Shown: positions 43,990 to 56,471 of the stretch, in pieces
How positions within the stretch are numbered: position 1 is the stretch's first letter
How the letters are laid out: every line of letters starts with the position of its first letter
From: Gentiana macrophylla
Taxonomy: Eukaryota; Streptophyta; Magnoliopsida; Gentianales; Gentianaceae
Reading direction: 5' to 3'
Assembly (NCBI GenBank): GCA_026214975.1
Contig: CM047807.1
Location: 66,195,824-66,259,823 of the forward strand
Length of the DNA stretch: 64,000 nucleotides
Notes under the pieces: generated by a model
What the model was told of the DNA's origin: nothing
Seen by the model: the letters and a program-made list of their open reading frames with translations, nothing else
Database searches by the model: none
Made by a program: the position numbers and the translations under genes

Positions 43990-46109
43990 TCTTTTCTTTT
44001 TCAATAGTCAACATCTTTTCTCCAAGAAAAATGCTTCTTTTAGTCTCCAGGAGTCTTCTTGCATTCCTTCTTCTTCTGATTCTCCATCTCTAGGCTTGAT
44101 TTCCAGATATTCACTGATCAACTGATTAGCCTCTTCATTGTCTTGGTTCTTGAGTTTGATCAAAATTTCCTTGATTTCCTCATCCATCATTTTCTCTTCT
44201 TCTTCTGAAATGAGATTAAGTTTTTCTTTTTCAGCTCTCCTTCCTGGTTTCATTTCAGCTTCCCCCTCAGTTTTATCACCTTCATCTTTTCAAGGAATCT
44301 GACACACATTACAAGCTTCTTTCTGATATTCAACACAGCTTTAACTGAGGCTTCTTCATCTTCCTCAGTTCTTGTTTCTTTAAAATCTTCTTCTGCAGTT
44401 AGCTTCTCGATTAGATTGACAATTTCTTCTCTATGTTGTTGAATGGTCAGTAGATCAGCATCTACTTGTTTATCTTGTTCTTCCACCAATTGTCTGGCAT
44501 AAACCTCTTCATCTTTAGCATCATATTCAGCTTCATCACCTTCAGCATCTTTCTGATATTCAACACAGCTTTAACTGTGGCTTCTTCATCTTCCTTAGAT
44601 CTTGTTTCTTTAAAATCTTCTTCTGCAGTTAGCTTCTCGATCAGATTATCAATTTCTTCTCCATCTTGTTGAATGGTCAGTAGATCAGCATCTACTTGTT
44701 TATCTTGTTCTTCCACCAATTTTCTGGCATAAACCTCTTCAGCTTTAGCATCATCTTCAGCTTCATCACCTTCTGCTTCATCTTCCCCCTTGTTTGAAGA
44801 TATTCGAAAGCTTTCTTGAAATAATTTGCGTAAGGTGATGATGTTGGAGTAATTGTTCAAGCCTGAAAAATGAGTTCGTCCAACAAGGTCATGTAGATTG
44901 TAGAGTTTTTGCTGTAAAGTCTGCTTCAGACTTTCGATGATCTCCTTCAAATTTTCCAGTTTTTCCGATCCGGTTTCTTGATCTTTGAGATCTTTCGATT
45001 TAATGGATTTGCTTATGGATGCCTCATGAACTTGTCATGAGGAACCGGTTTCATGATAATAAAAATGAACATCATGACTTGTTAGTTCCTTTTCATACTC
45101 AGCCTCGCAAAATTCAGCATCATCCACAGCTTCTCTTTTCTCTTCAGTGTATTCTCCATACGTCTCAGTGGGAAGTTCACTTTCTTGATTTCTTCATTTC
45201 CTTCGATTTACGACTTCCTTCGCTTTCATCAATCTGAATTACAACTTCAGTTTCAGTTTTCTTTGCCAGAAGCTTGTTCCACATCCTTTTCTGTCTCAGA
45301 GTTCTGTCATCCAACCTTACAGTCTCACTTGAACTAGAATATGAAATTTCACTTCTTTCTTCTTCAACGACATTCCTCTTCTTCACTCCAGTAGGCACTG
45401 ATTTGTGTTTTACTTCTGTTTGTGTGGATTTTGAAATGGAGAAATGATCTAGTATCCTTTGAACTAGATAAGTGTATCCTTTTCTTAATAAAAACTTTTC
45501 TCCAGAAGCCTTCCTTCCTTTGGCTTTCTCAATTTCGTCTGAAACTTGTTTGATCAAATGATTGAGAACAAACTTGTTCCAATCAAATCTTTCTCCAAAC
45601 CAAATGGCATAGATCAGCTTTAGTTTATCTGTCGAGAGAGTGTAGAAATTCCGAGCATGACAAATGACATTTCTGGTCAGAAGGATCGCCAGGAATGCGA
45701 ATTCTGGTCTCTGTTGGTAGATGGATCCAATGAAATTTTTCTAATCCATGTTAAGTGCTGTAACATTCCAAAGATTGCCTTTTTCTTCATTTCCAAATGT
45801 TAGAGATGAAGATCCTCCGATTATGTCCAAGCCAAAGACTAGTGAGAGCAAATGTTCATCAACATTAATTCTTTTGTCTTGGACGGTTGTCCTGAAGCTT
45901 TTTGCATTATTGGTGACTATGGCATTTTAGTAGAAATCTTTGATGCCGTCTGGACACAAAGTAGTGACCTTTGTATCAAACAAGTTCTCCAATCCTCGAA
46001 TTTTCTTGATTTTGCTTACAATTTGAGTCGACATAGTGGGGTTTGAAAATTTTTGATAGAAATCATCAAGACTTGTGGTGATTTCATCATCAATGTTGTA
46101 TCGCTCCAT
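43990..46109 (-). pseudogene. Sire-4 ORF3, first copy
   Basis: Starts MERYNIDDEITTS at 46109. The globular domain reads KIKKIRGLENLFDTKVTTL, INVDEHLLSLVFGLDIIGG, RPEFAFLAILLTRNVICHA and STDKLKLIYAIWFGERFDWN, the order of the 'putative plant transposon protein' domain. A Ser/Glu-rich middle and acidic coiled coil (NLIEKLTAEEDFKE) follow. A stop near 45928, others near 45740 and 45180, and a 230-bp tandem duplication (44311-44770) break it. The second copy at 49189-51090 is cleaner. Confidence 0.72.
44311..44770 (-). repeat. 230-bp tandem duplication inside ORF3
   Basis: The phrase TTCTGATATTCAACACAGC starts at 44321 and again at 44551, and the surrounding 230 bp repeat with few changes. The matching place in the second copy (around 49530) is single. 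230 is not a multiple of three, so the duplication shifts the frame. Confidence 0.85.
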
Positions 46110-46422
46110 GATTTTCTGAATTAGGAGTTCTTGGAAGAATCTTGAGTGCTTTGAGATTGATTGAACAGAATTTTGTCAAGATTGCATTTTTCAGTTGACT
46201 TCAAAATGAGAGTCGTGTCACAATCAATGAGATTTGTATGGATGTACATCTACTTTTTCTCCATGATTGACACGTGGCTTCGAGTGATTAGTCATGTCTG
46301 CTCAAGCGTCAGATGGTAGCTGGAAAGTCTTCTGTTTTTGACCATTTTGTCCTTCATCAGCTTTTGTTTGGAAGTCAGTTCAGGATTCAGCATTGCGAAC
46401 TGACCCATCCTGCAAAACAGTT

Positions 46423-47217
46423 TTAAGTTTTCTTTGGTACCCATATCTTCTTGGGTCCGGCTGGATTAGTTATTGAAGTATAACTTTCAGTTTCTTGGTT
46501 GAGAGAATTAAGCCTTCTCAACTCTTTCCAAGATAAACCATTACGCTCAACCTTAGTTGATTTCACAAGGATACTTTTAGATCTTTCATTTTTAATTTCT
46601 TTGTGTAATCTACTAGGTCTTCCAGTATCTTGGTGTCTAGAGTTTATACTCTTTGAAATCTCAAGACTGGGTAGGGGTGGGGAATCATCATTGCTTTTGT
46701 CAAATTTACTATGTATTAATATTTCAATAAGATTTGACATCTCAGTTTCAAGAAACTCATTCCAATATTTTGCTTTGTCAAGTTCTAAATCTTTTAGTCT
46801 TAACTCCAATGTGAGTTTTTCGGTTAACTTGACAAGTTCAGAGTTTCTCTGACTGATTTCAGCGAATGATAACCGATTTGAAGAATGTACCTTTTCTTGT
46901 TGGTTTGATACATTTTTAAGATTTTCATATACATTCTTTTGTTGCTCTAATGAACCTTCTATATCAATAGCAACTTGAAACAACTTCTCTTTTTCTTCTT
47001 CTGAGAGATTTCTTTGTGAGGAACTCCTCCGGATTTGTCTATATAAACATTGAAACATATCCACATCATCACTGAGTTGAGGTTCTGGATTTGTATGCAG
47101 ATTTGTCGTACTGAACCTCTCAAATAATTGATCATGAAAATCAGATACATTTTTCAAACAATAAGTCGGGGGGTGAATAAGCCAACTTCTAATTCTAGAT
47201 GTAGTCATTGAAATCAA
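46423..47217 (-). CDS. Sire-4 gag-related ORF with coiled coil
   Basis: An intact 264-codon ORF starting about 100 bp after the PBS. It lacks the usual copia gag capsid motif and zinc knuckle. The middle is a coiled coil (SELVKLTEKLTLELRLKDLE), and the end reads NPAGPKKIWVPKKT, normally found just before the integrase region of Sirevirus polyproteins. It may join a short gag start to the pre-integrase linker. Whether it is translated is unknown. Confidence 0.6.
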   Translation of the reverse strand: MISMTTSRIRSWLIHPPTYCLKNVSDFHDQLFERFSTTNLHTNPEPQLSDDVDMFQCLYRQIRRSSSQRNLSEEEKEKLFQVAIDIEGSLEQQKNVYENLKNVSNQQEKVHSSNRLSFAEISQRNSELVKLTEKLTLELRLKDLELDKAKYWNEFLETEMSNLIEILIHSKFDKSNDDSPPLPSLEISKSINSRHQDTGRPSRLHKEIKNERSKSILVKSTKVERNGLSWKELRRLNSLNQETESYTSITNPAGPKKIWVPKKT

Positions 47218-47304
47218 ACTAAGTGTTTTTACAACTGATACAGTGAGGGGTCTTCAACAACTGGTTTGTGAGATATCGTTGAATCACTTCCAAATGGAAG
47301 AACT

Positions 47305-47316
47305 GCTCCGATACCA
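47305..47316 (-). other. Sire-4 primer binding site
   Basis: Minus-strand TGGTATCGGAGC, two bases from the LTR end at 47319, one base from the standard initiator-methionine tRNA complement. Confidence 0.88.
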
Positions 47317-47318
47317 AT

Positions 47319-49019
47319 TGTTGGTCCCTTGGAAAGGCTAACACAAGTTTAGAGGGGGGTGAATAAACTTGTCACCAAAAACTTTTCCTGAACTAGAATT
47401 CCCCAGGAACTGAGTTTCTCCGAAACTCAAACTGATGCTTAGTTCAGTTTTCTTCATGTCCCTTAACTTGTGCGAAATTCATCTAACTCAACTGAGTATA
47501 AGTCAATACCGACTTATTCTTAGCCCAGTTAACTGGCAGCGGATAAGACTAGCCTTTAGTGCAATAGATGTGTCAATAATGATCTGATCCTCCTATGTAT
47601 CAGTTTTATGATGACTCAGTGTTTTACGTTTGCTGAGTGTGAGAATAAATAGATAAGGCAATAATTAAATCAATCACAGCAAGAATGTAAATGCATAAAG
47701 TAAATCAACATAAGATTTGTTTATGGAAGTTCCGGGTGGTGTAATCCCGTACTTCACCCCTTCTCCGGTGGTGTAGGAGGTATCACTAGAATCTTGAGAT
47801 AACCGTTACAAAATCCTAGCCTAATGACAGTCCTTCACGACACCCTAGTTTCATTGTCTACACATAATGAAGAAAGGTATGATTGCTCCCTTCATTCTGC
47901 ACACTGATCCTTCGGAGGTGGAATGACTCCTTCACCAGCTCACCACTGACATGCACACAGTCCGCAGACTGCACCAACAGCTATGGCAACCAAGTTGCAA
48001 ACGTTTGAGGAAAGGTGGAATTGCTCTCCTGAAACTGTGCACAGCCAACCCTTCATCACAAAGGTTAGGTTTAGAATTAATCAAATGATTAATTCAGTGA
48101 GCTGTTTGATTCTTCTAGATATAGCATTGTAGCTCCAAGATGCCTTCTTCCCCCTTAATGGGTTACTGGATTCTTCTTGTAAATCTCCAAGGCAATTCTA
48201 TTGGCTTCCCCTTTTCTAGATGTGAAATCTGATTTTCTGGATCTGGATCTTTAGATATGTGCTATTCAAAACTTCTCAGATCCCTGTTTCCAATCCTTTT
48301 TTTCTGTGTATTTATAGGGGTAATGCAACGGTCAACTAGCTCTTGTAGCCGTTACATTTGTCGTTTAGCCAACATTCATCTGTATGACCTTTTGTCGTTT
48401 TGTCAGTTCAAATTTAAACAAGGCCCTAACTCAGTTTTCTACTCTTCTTCAAAATTGAGAACCTTGTATCCTTGACATCCGACTTTTAATGTTAAGTCGG
48501 AGTACACCATTCAGCTTCCTTCTTCTCCTAATAACTGATAATCTTTTTCCTTAAGATTATTCAGCTTTACGTGATCTATAGTATAGTTTCAGGTCACCAC
48601 AGACTTGCCTAAATCCTGACTTATAGTCACGACTTAATCAGCTTCTAAGTGAGTTTGCCACCTCAATTCTTCAGTCTTAGACAACTTAGTCTGTATCCCT
48701 CGGTTCTTCAGTTTTCTAGATAAGCCAACTGAGTCTGTATCCCTCAGCAAACTTATCTTCTTCAGCTTTCTCATAACTGAGTTTGAGCCCTCAGTTCTTC
48801 ATCTGTTTACAATGCTTGTCTGAAACAATGAAGAATGTTTGTCTGAAACAACCTATACAACGTTCAGACTCTAGACAGAACTTATACATTTTCTCTAGAC
48901 CATTTCTTGCTTATTCTTTCATTTTGCACTATAACAATTAGTTATGACTTCATCATCATGGCTTGTAAATGATTTATCTAATTACGTGACTAATCATCAT
49001 CAAAATAATATTTCCAACA
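47319..49019 (-). repeat. Sire-4 right LTR
   Basis: A 1701-bp LTR from TGTTGGTCCC to ATTTCCAACA, pairing with 42086-43815. It is followed on the right by a perfect PPT (minus-strand CAAAAAGGGGGAAAT, 49020-49034), so it acts as 3' LTR for the second internal region and 5' LTR for the first. A TATA-like box lies near 48305-48317. Confidence 0.92.
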
Positions 49020-49188
49020 ATTTCCCCCTTTTTGATGATGTATCATAACCCTCCCTAAAAGCAATAATAAAATAATGGTGCAAAAAATCATAACAAAAAC
49101 AATTTGGATAACAAACTAAACAGCTGAGTTCATTACAAGATTAAAGTTGAAACAAGCAGAGTTAACACTGGGTAAATTACATCATAAA

Positions 49189-51090
49189 TTACATCTTTTC
49201 TTTTTCAATAGCCAACATCTTTTCTCCAAGAAAAATGCTTCTTTTAGTCTCCAGGAGTCTTCTTGCCTTTCCTTCTTCTTCTGATTCTCCATCTCTAGGC
49301 TTGATTTTCAGATATTCACTGATCAACTGATTAGCCTCTTCATTGTCTTGGTTCTTGAGTTTGATCAAAATTTCCTTGATTTCTTCATCCATCATTTTCT
49401 CTTCTACTTCTGAAATGAGATTAAGTTTTTCTTTTTCAGCACTCCTTCCTGGTTTCATTTCAGCTTCCCCCGCAGTTTTTATCGCCTTCAACTATTCAAG
49501 GAATCTGACACACATTACAAGTTTCTTTCTAATATTCAACACAGCTTTAACTGAGGCTTCTCCATCTTCCTCAGTTCTTGTTTCTTTAAAATATTCTTCT
49601 GCAGTTAGCTTCTCGATCAGATTATCAATTTCTTCTCCATCTTGTTGAATGGTCAGTAGATCAGCATCTACTTGTTTATCTTGTTCTTCCACCAATTTTC
49701 TGGCAAAAACCTCTTCAGCTTTAGCATCATCTTCAGCTTCATCACCTTCAGCTTCATCTTCCCCCTTGTTTGAAGATATTCGAAAGCTTTCTTCAAATAA
49801 TTTGCGTAAGGTGATGATGTTGGGGTAATTGTTCAAGCCTGAAAAATGAGTTCGTCCAACAAGGTCATGTAGATTGTAGAGTTTTTGCTGTAAAGTCTGC
49901 ATCAGACTTTCGATGATCTCCTTCAAATTTTCCAGTTTTTCCGCTTCAGTTTCTTGATGCTGAGTTCTTTCAGTTGTGGATTTGCTTATGGATGCCTCAT
50001 GAACTTGTGATGAGGAACCGGTTTCATGATAATAAAAATGAACATCATGACTTGTTAGTTCCTTTTCATACTCAGCCTCACAAAATTCAGCATCTTCCAC
50101 AGCTTCTCTTTTCTCTTCATTGTATTCTCCATACGTCTCAGTGGGAAGTTCACTTTCTTCTGTTTCTTCATTTCCTTCAGTTTCTTCACTTCCTTCAGTT
50201 TCTTCATCAATCTGAATTACAACTTCAGTTTCAGTTTTCTTTGCCTGAAGCTTGTTCCACATCCTTTTCTATCTTCTCAGAGTTTTGTCAACCAACCTTA
50301 CAGTCTCACTTGAACTAGAATCTTAAATTTCACTTCTTTCTTCTTCAACAACTTTCCTCTTCTTCACTCCAGTAGGCACTGATTTGTGTTTTACTTCTGT
50401 TTGTGTGGATTTTGAAATGGAGAAATGATCTAGTATCCTTTGAACTAGATAAGTGTATCCTTTTCTTAATAAAAAAAAATTTCCAGAAGCCTTCCTTCCT
50501 TTGGCTTTCTCAATTTCGTCTTAAACTTGTTTGATCAAATGATTGAGAACAAACTTGTTCCAATCAAATCTTTCTCCAAACCAAATGGTATAGATCAGCT
50601 TTAGTTTATCTGTCGAGAGAGTGTAGAAATTCCGAGCATGACCAATGACATTTCTGGTCAGAAAGATCGTCAGGAATGCGAATTCTGGTCTCTGTTGGTA
50701 AATGGATCCAATGAAATTTTTATCGTCCCTGTTAAGTGCTGTAACATTTCAAAGCTTGCCTTTTTCATCATTTCCAAATGTTAGAGATGAAGATCCTCCG
50801 ATTATGTCCAAGCCAAAGACTAGTGAGAGCAAATGTTCATCAACATTAATGCTTTTGTCTTGGACGGTTGTCCTGAAGCTTTTTCCATTATTGGTGACTA
50901 TGGCATTTTTGTAGAAATCTTTGATGCCGTCTGGACACAAAGTAGTGACCTTTGTATCAATCAAGTTCTCCAATCCTCGAATTTTCTTGATTTTGCTTAC
51001 AATTTGAGTCGACATAGTGGAGTTTGAAATTTTTTGACAGAAATCATCCAGACTTGTGGTGATTCCATCATCAATGTTGTATGGCTCCAT
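49189..51090 (-). pseudogene. Sire-4 ORF3, second copy
   Basis: Starts MEPYNIDDGITTS at 51090 with the same domain order as the first copy, and reads further before breaking (KNAIVTNNGKSFRTTVQDKS is open here). The acidic stretch includes the repeated ETEGSEETEGNEETEES. A stop near 50748, an A-rich run near 50471 and shifts near 50330 and 49490 interrupt it. The last part (MKPGRSAEKEKLNLISE) ends at 49189. Confidence 0.72.
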
Positions 51091-51404
51091 GATTTTCTGA
51101 ATTAGGAGTTCTTGGAAGAATCTTCAGTGCTTTGAGATTGATTGAACAGAATTTTGTCAAGATTGCGTTTTTCAATCGACTTCAAAATGAGAGTCGTGTC
51201 ACAATCAATGAGCTTTGTAGAGATGTACATCTACTTTTTCTCCTAGATTGACATGTGGCTTCAAGTGATTTTTCATGTCAGCTCAAGCGTCAGATGGTAG
51301 CTGGAAAGTCTTCTGTTTTTTACCATTTTGTCCTTCATTAGATTTTGTTTGGAAGTCAGTTCAGGATTCAGCATTGCGAACAGACTCATCCTACAAAAAA
51401 GTTT

Positions 51405-51556
51405 TTAAGTTTTCTTTGGTACCCATATCTTCTTGGGTCTGGCTGGATTAGTTACTGAAGTATAACTTTCAATTTCTTGGTTGAGAGAATTAAGCCTTCT
51501 CAACTCTTTCCTAGATAAACCATTATGCTCAACCTTAGTTGATTTCACATGGATCC
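51405..51556 (-). pseudogene. Sire-4 gag-related ORF, second copy (3' end only)
   Basis: The minus strand encodes LSRKELRRLNSLNQEIE and ends NPARPKKIWVPKKT, matching the first copy. It is cut at 51556 by the Copia-6 LTR; the rest would lie beyond Copia-6, outside the window. Confidence 0.8.
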
Positions 51557-52358
51557 TGATGTAAATATAGAGAGCTCCGACACTCCACCACCCGTTACAA
51601 CTAAACTTGGACCCGACACGCGACTCCAACGCAGAATTAAGCTCGACTCATTGGATATTAATTCAAGATTACAAGTCCAAGAATAATGAAGATTTTGAAG
51701 TTTTTTTGAAGACCGTCATTTATTCAACGGGATCTCGGATTAATTAAGTAATTATTAAATAAATGAACTATGTTACTATACCATAATATATGTAACATTT
51801 TAAGTAGATAAATAAATGGGTGGCGCCATTTTGAGTTTTCCATGAAGAAAATAGGTGCAATGTATCCTAGTCATCAAAGAATATCAAAAAGTCTTACTTG
51901 GAAACTACAAGGTTGCATAGAAGACATGGAAGGACTTCTTGGAGCATGTAGGGGGGCGAAATTTGAAGTAGTTTTTTTAGCTAGAAGTTGTCAATTTTAC
52001 ACCTATAAATACCCAAGCTATGTACTTGTATTGAACAATCATCTTTTGTAATAATAAAATTTTATATTTTCTACACTTGGATTAGTGTGTTGAATTCTCT
52101 AGATAGAGGTTCTTTCGGATTATCAAAGGCTTGAGCAACCTTTGTAGGTGTCCTATACCAAGGTGCTTAGAAACAGGTTTTCTAAGTGTTGAGGTTATTT
52201 CAAGGTGCTTTCTCACAAGTTGAGACTGTGTCGAGGAGCTCTCGAAAAATATTCCAAGGTGCTTCTACGCAATTGTTGTAGTTGTGTCGAGGAGAAAGAC
52301 TTGAATCCAAATACCGCTTTTCCTAGATCCACGCAAAATCACATCAGTTGGTATCAGA
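51557..52358 (+). repeat. Copia-6 5' LTR and PBS
   Basis: A 790-bp LTR from TGATGTAAAT to CAAAATCACATCA (ends TGATGT and ACATCA are perfect inverted repeats). GTTGGTATCAGA (52347-52358), a methionine-tRNA PBS, follows directly. A probable polyadenylation or R region lies around 'gtaataataaaattttatat' (52049-52068). Confidence 0.85.
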
Positions 52359-52496
52359 TAACAAGGCGGAATCGACGGTATTCTATCATTCATCTTATTA
52401 CCTTCCTTATTGTTGCATATAATCGTATGTACATGAAGAACCATAGTATGCATATAATCGTGTGTATTTGAAGAACACTTTATTTACTTACGAGCA

Positions 52497-52498
<2 letters not shown>

Positions 52499-52574
<76 letters not shown>
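52499..52574. repeat. (TA)38 microsatellite
   Basis: An uninterrupted TA run of about 76 bp in the Copia-6 leader. Imperfect direct repeats flank it: 'aatcgtgtgtatttgaa' and 'acgagcat' occur on both sides (about 52456-52496 and 52602-52640). ORFs across it are artefacts. Confidence 0.95.
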
Positions 52575-52581
<7 letters not shown>

Positions 52582-52897
52582 ATAAAGGGGTGCACAAGTA
52601 AATCGTGTGTATTTGAAAAATAATTTGTTCCGCACGAGCATACTGTTCCGTACGAGCAACAAGTTAAAAAAAATAAAGAAATTCGATTTATACACTTCAA
52701 TAATTTGTGTTACATTGTGTAGTATTTTTCATCTCTCGATATTTTCTAAATTTCAGAGTAGCGCCTAGAATTTTCCAACGACACTTAACTTCTTGTCTAC
52801 ATCTCGTTGTAAGAATCCTCAAGGTTTCTAAGTTGCTTGATATATCCGGTATATTCTTCCATATTGAGAAACAACACACATTCAAAAAAAATAAAAA

Positions 52898-53041
52898 ATG
52901 AACAACCAGAATCAAATTCCTGGTATGGATGAGGGGGACCAACAACGCCTACAGCAGATTACTCAAATGTTGATTCAAAGAATAGATGATCGGTTTGCAC
53001 AGCTGCAACTGGCACAAGGTGTTCCAGTACATGGTCCATGA
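52898..53041 (+). pseudogene. gag: Copia-6 short gag-like ORF
   Basis: A 47-codon ORF, MNNQNQIPGMDEGDQQRLQQ onward, ending AQGVPVHGP. Gln-rich and probably helical. Position after the PBS suggests a gag N-terminus, but no capsid motif follows. Confidence 0.4.
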
Positions 53042-56000
53042 TCATACCGGTTACTTTACGTATTTATTTATTTTGTGCATATATTTATTTTATATGATAC
53101 GATGATGCAGAACTAGGCACGACCAAGATGAATGTGTAGAATGTATTTCTATAGAGATAGATATATTTGATGAGACCGAATTAAAATTAATTAAGTGAAT
53201 TAATTAACATAAATACTTCCACCTCAAAAGAATCAAGTCGAAATTGCCTCCCCATATTATAATGACGGTGAAGAACCCTTGTTCGGATCCAACTTATCAG
53301 CCAAAGGTTGACCTATCTCGGGTATATCGTCATTATCGAGATATGATCGTATAAGATCTCACGAATATTGGGGTTATGACTTGACTAAGAATTCTCTCGG
53401 CCACCAGCCAAAGCGGGGTCATTTGGATTTTACAAGCAAGGGTTTGACTATTTCATAAGATGAAAAATTGTCAAAAAGTTGACTAGTCAAACAACAAGAG
53501 TCGTATAAGATACGATTGACAAATAGTTGTCTATCTATTAGAGTATTTTCGGCCCACCAGCCAAAGCAGGGGGTCGCAGTAGTTTAATGGGATCTTGTCC
53601 ATTAAAGAATTTTGGAAAATTCTTGAAAGTCAATAGGGAGTAGTTGACCAGTGGGAGCAAAATCATAAACTAAAAGACCATTTTTTATTTTGCATGTATA
53701 AAAAACAACACTCTTTTATCTTTATTTTTATTTTGCAGTTTTAGCAAAACTTTTATTTATGTTTTAGTTCTCGATGTATAAACCCAAATTAATGACGGTT
53801 ACCTTTTGAGAAACGTTCTCAAGTATGGTTAAGTAAATTTTAATCCTTTTTAAATCAGCAATGATGCGATCAACCCCGTTATAGTAGTTCGAGACAAGGA
53901 GACTACATATTTGATGCAGTGCTCCATGACTTTAATTATTAATGAAAAGCGGAAGCTCATGATATGATTAAATCACTTGAAATAAGTTTCAACGAATTAA
54001 TCATATATTGGATACGAACCAATATGATCATTCAGTCATACGATGACAATTAATGCAAACGTTGAATTAGAATGACCACATCAAATTTCGGAAAGGTTGT
54101 TTTCAAAATTGTAAGATTTCAGTATCGACTTATTTCTTTAATCATTGCTTGAAGGTTAATTAAATAGTTCATGTTTTGAATGTGATTCAAAAGGCTAAAT
54201 AAACTATCTAATAAACATTCGATTTTCTTTATGAAAGGAAATTGAAGACATAGATCTTGTGATTTTTCTTAAGTCTTGTGAAGACGAAAATAAGAAATAT
54301 TCTACAAGTTCTTGAAGGATTAAAAAGGAAAGTTAAGGCGTGTGCTTAAATAGAGAAATTATCGATGTCTCTATTCTAGGCAAGTATGCTGAGATAAATC
54401 TATCTAAGTTCAAGTCAACTCTTAGATATATGATATCTTACGAGTATCATTAAATTAGAAGGATTAAAAACGGAATAGACAAAGATACGAAAAAGTGGAG
54501 CAAACGTTTACGACATTTTCGGTTTTGTATTCTGAGTCTAGTAAATTGATAAAGCAACTAAATAAATGTTATCATGTTCCAGTTCTTATGAAGAACATAC
54601 TTTCAGTTATCCGTTAGGATTTAATGGAAAAATTCAATTGTAAGGAATAAACATTATTCCGATAAAGTTGAATAGTCATCAAGTCTAACATACTAGACTA
54701 CAGTCACTATATAGTCGATATAGGTGATGAAACCTCAACCAAATACTAGTATGGCTATTATCCTTGATAGTTGTGATTGTTCTAGACGGAGTCTCTGTGG
54801 AAGAGAATTGTATAATCAAATCTCATTCTGATGATGTCTGAACCGTGTGATTATGAATCTTGTGGGTAATGCGTATCTTATCTAAAGATGACTGAAATAC
54901 CCTTTTATGAAAAAGGTTACAAAATCTAGAAAGTTGTCTAAAACCTAAACATACCGATGTTTATTGGCTTATGACAATAAAAGCCACAAATAATAGTTTA
55001 TTAATCTCCATGACTATTTTTAGAAATAGTTGAATGCACTTGGTGAAGTACAAAAATTCAGAAAACCCAAAAAGTTCAAGCTAGTACGAACATGAGATTG
55101 ATGAGCTACTTAGGAATTAATCTCCAATTGGATTGAAGCAATTAATACCTAGTGGGTGTTTCAGGAGTCGTCTGAAATAGAATCAGATTATCCCTTGAAG
55201 GATACCATCTTTGGGATTCGCAATTAGATTGTGTTCCTAAAATGGAAACAACACTTTATAGACACAAGCCATGTGAAGTATCCCTTATCCGTTTCGGGAT
55301 AGTGCCCTTATACTTAACTGAGTTCCAAAGAATAAAGGTTGAGTAAATTCCATATTAGATATGGAAGGGGATAATGTCGAATCTATCTTAACCGATGATT
55401 TGAAGTTGTCATTGGCAAAGTCAGAAAGGCTTGAAGCCTAGTACGACATATGCAACTTTGTGAAATATCTTAGCAAGCACGCTAGATAATGTTTACTTGT
55501 CCATGGAGCAAAAAGTGTTTGTCTCCAAACATGCTATCTTCTAAAGGAAGTGTTTTTTCGAAGAGAAATAGTGGGAGTGAATTTAGATCTCAAAAGAGTT
55601 TTTGGGAACCAAAAAGAGATATTCAACCATTGAAACATGAGCAGACGCCGCATAGCGATAAGGTGTAGAACACCGCTCAGTGCACACAAATATTCTATAA
55701 GTCTGTGGATAACCTCAAGCCTGAAAAGGCTGCTGGTGTGTTCATCTTGAAGAATGAATATCTCACGACTTATAAAGGAATGTTTGAAAGGCAATATTGA
55801 GAGATTTGGCCAGGAGCCATAATATTTAAATTGGATTCCATCAGTGACAACCAGGTTATGAACCCAGTCTGTCTTACCCAGAGGGAATGTCCCAGAAAGG
55901 CTGACATGGATAGTAATATGATTACCATAAGGCTATAGTAATGGCTGAAGGATACGGGTGTAAACCTTGTAATTATCTATAAGCTGCCAACTGAGCCCAG

Positions 56001-56471
56001 TTCTATTCAGACTATTCTTGTTATAACTTTGTATCATGGCTATATGATAGTGTTGAAGACGTTGGGATAACTGCCCAATGTTCATAGATGATAACATGAT
56101 ATGCGAGCCCACGAGATCCATTTATTGACCCAGACAAGTTTCTCTAGACGATTTCTTTGTTTGATAATCGAAGGGGTTTGATTTAGTCAAAAGAAGGGAT
56201 ATGCCTAATGTGCAATATGGATAGTGGGAGTGTGCTAGGATTTTTGAGTAAGGTATTGGATATCTCTCTCAGGAATCATCAGCCCATGTCACAGTCAATT
56301 AATGTTTGGTAGATCAAGGTCATTACGAAAGCAATTGGATTAGCAGTTCTTATTTTTGGAAATAAGAATCTATAATGATAGATTTAACTGTTGTTAGTTT
56401 AGAGTTTACCTAAATAGTTGTGATGCTAAAAGAGTTTAGCATAGATCGCGACAGGAGATATTGCTAGTCGG
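53042..56471 (+). pseudogene. Copia-6 decayed gag-pol
   Basis: No long ORF remains. Recognisable scraps include VFVSKHAIF near 55514, a degenerate integrase C-terminal phrase, and RT-entry scraps (SISDNQVMNPVCL and CPRKADMDSNMIT, 55840-55925). In the leader, 'cggc(c)caccagccaaagc' occurs twice (53398-53416 and 53551-53567). The 53600-54760 stretch shows no feature I can name. Confidence 0.5.

Larger units (their letters stand above)
42086..51556 (-). mobile_element. Sire-4: pol-less Sirevirus-type element, LTR-internal-LTR-internal
   Basis: Two minus-strand LTRs (42086-43815 and 47319-49019) flank a 3.5-kb internal region. A second, closely similar internal region (49020-51556) continues right of the second LTR until Copia-6 interrupts it. 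Each internal region has a gag-related ORF and an ORF3 but no protease, integrase or RT. Sharing of one LTR suggests recombination between elements. Confidence 0.85.
51557..56471 (+). mobile_element. Copia-6: decayed copia element with intact 5' LTR
   Basis: Plus strand: 5' LTR, methionine-tRNA-type PBS, a short gag-like ORF, then heavily decayed pol. It is inserted in the second Sire-4 gag ORF (flank GATCC at 51552-51556). The 3' LTR is not seen because Tat-2 interrupts at 56472. Confidence 0.75.

Noticed and set aside
52488..52700. Small proteins rich in Ile-Tyr repeats
   Set aside because: They arise from reading through the (TA)n microsatellite.
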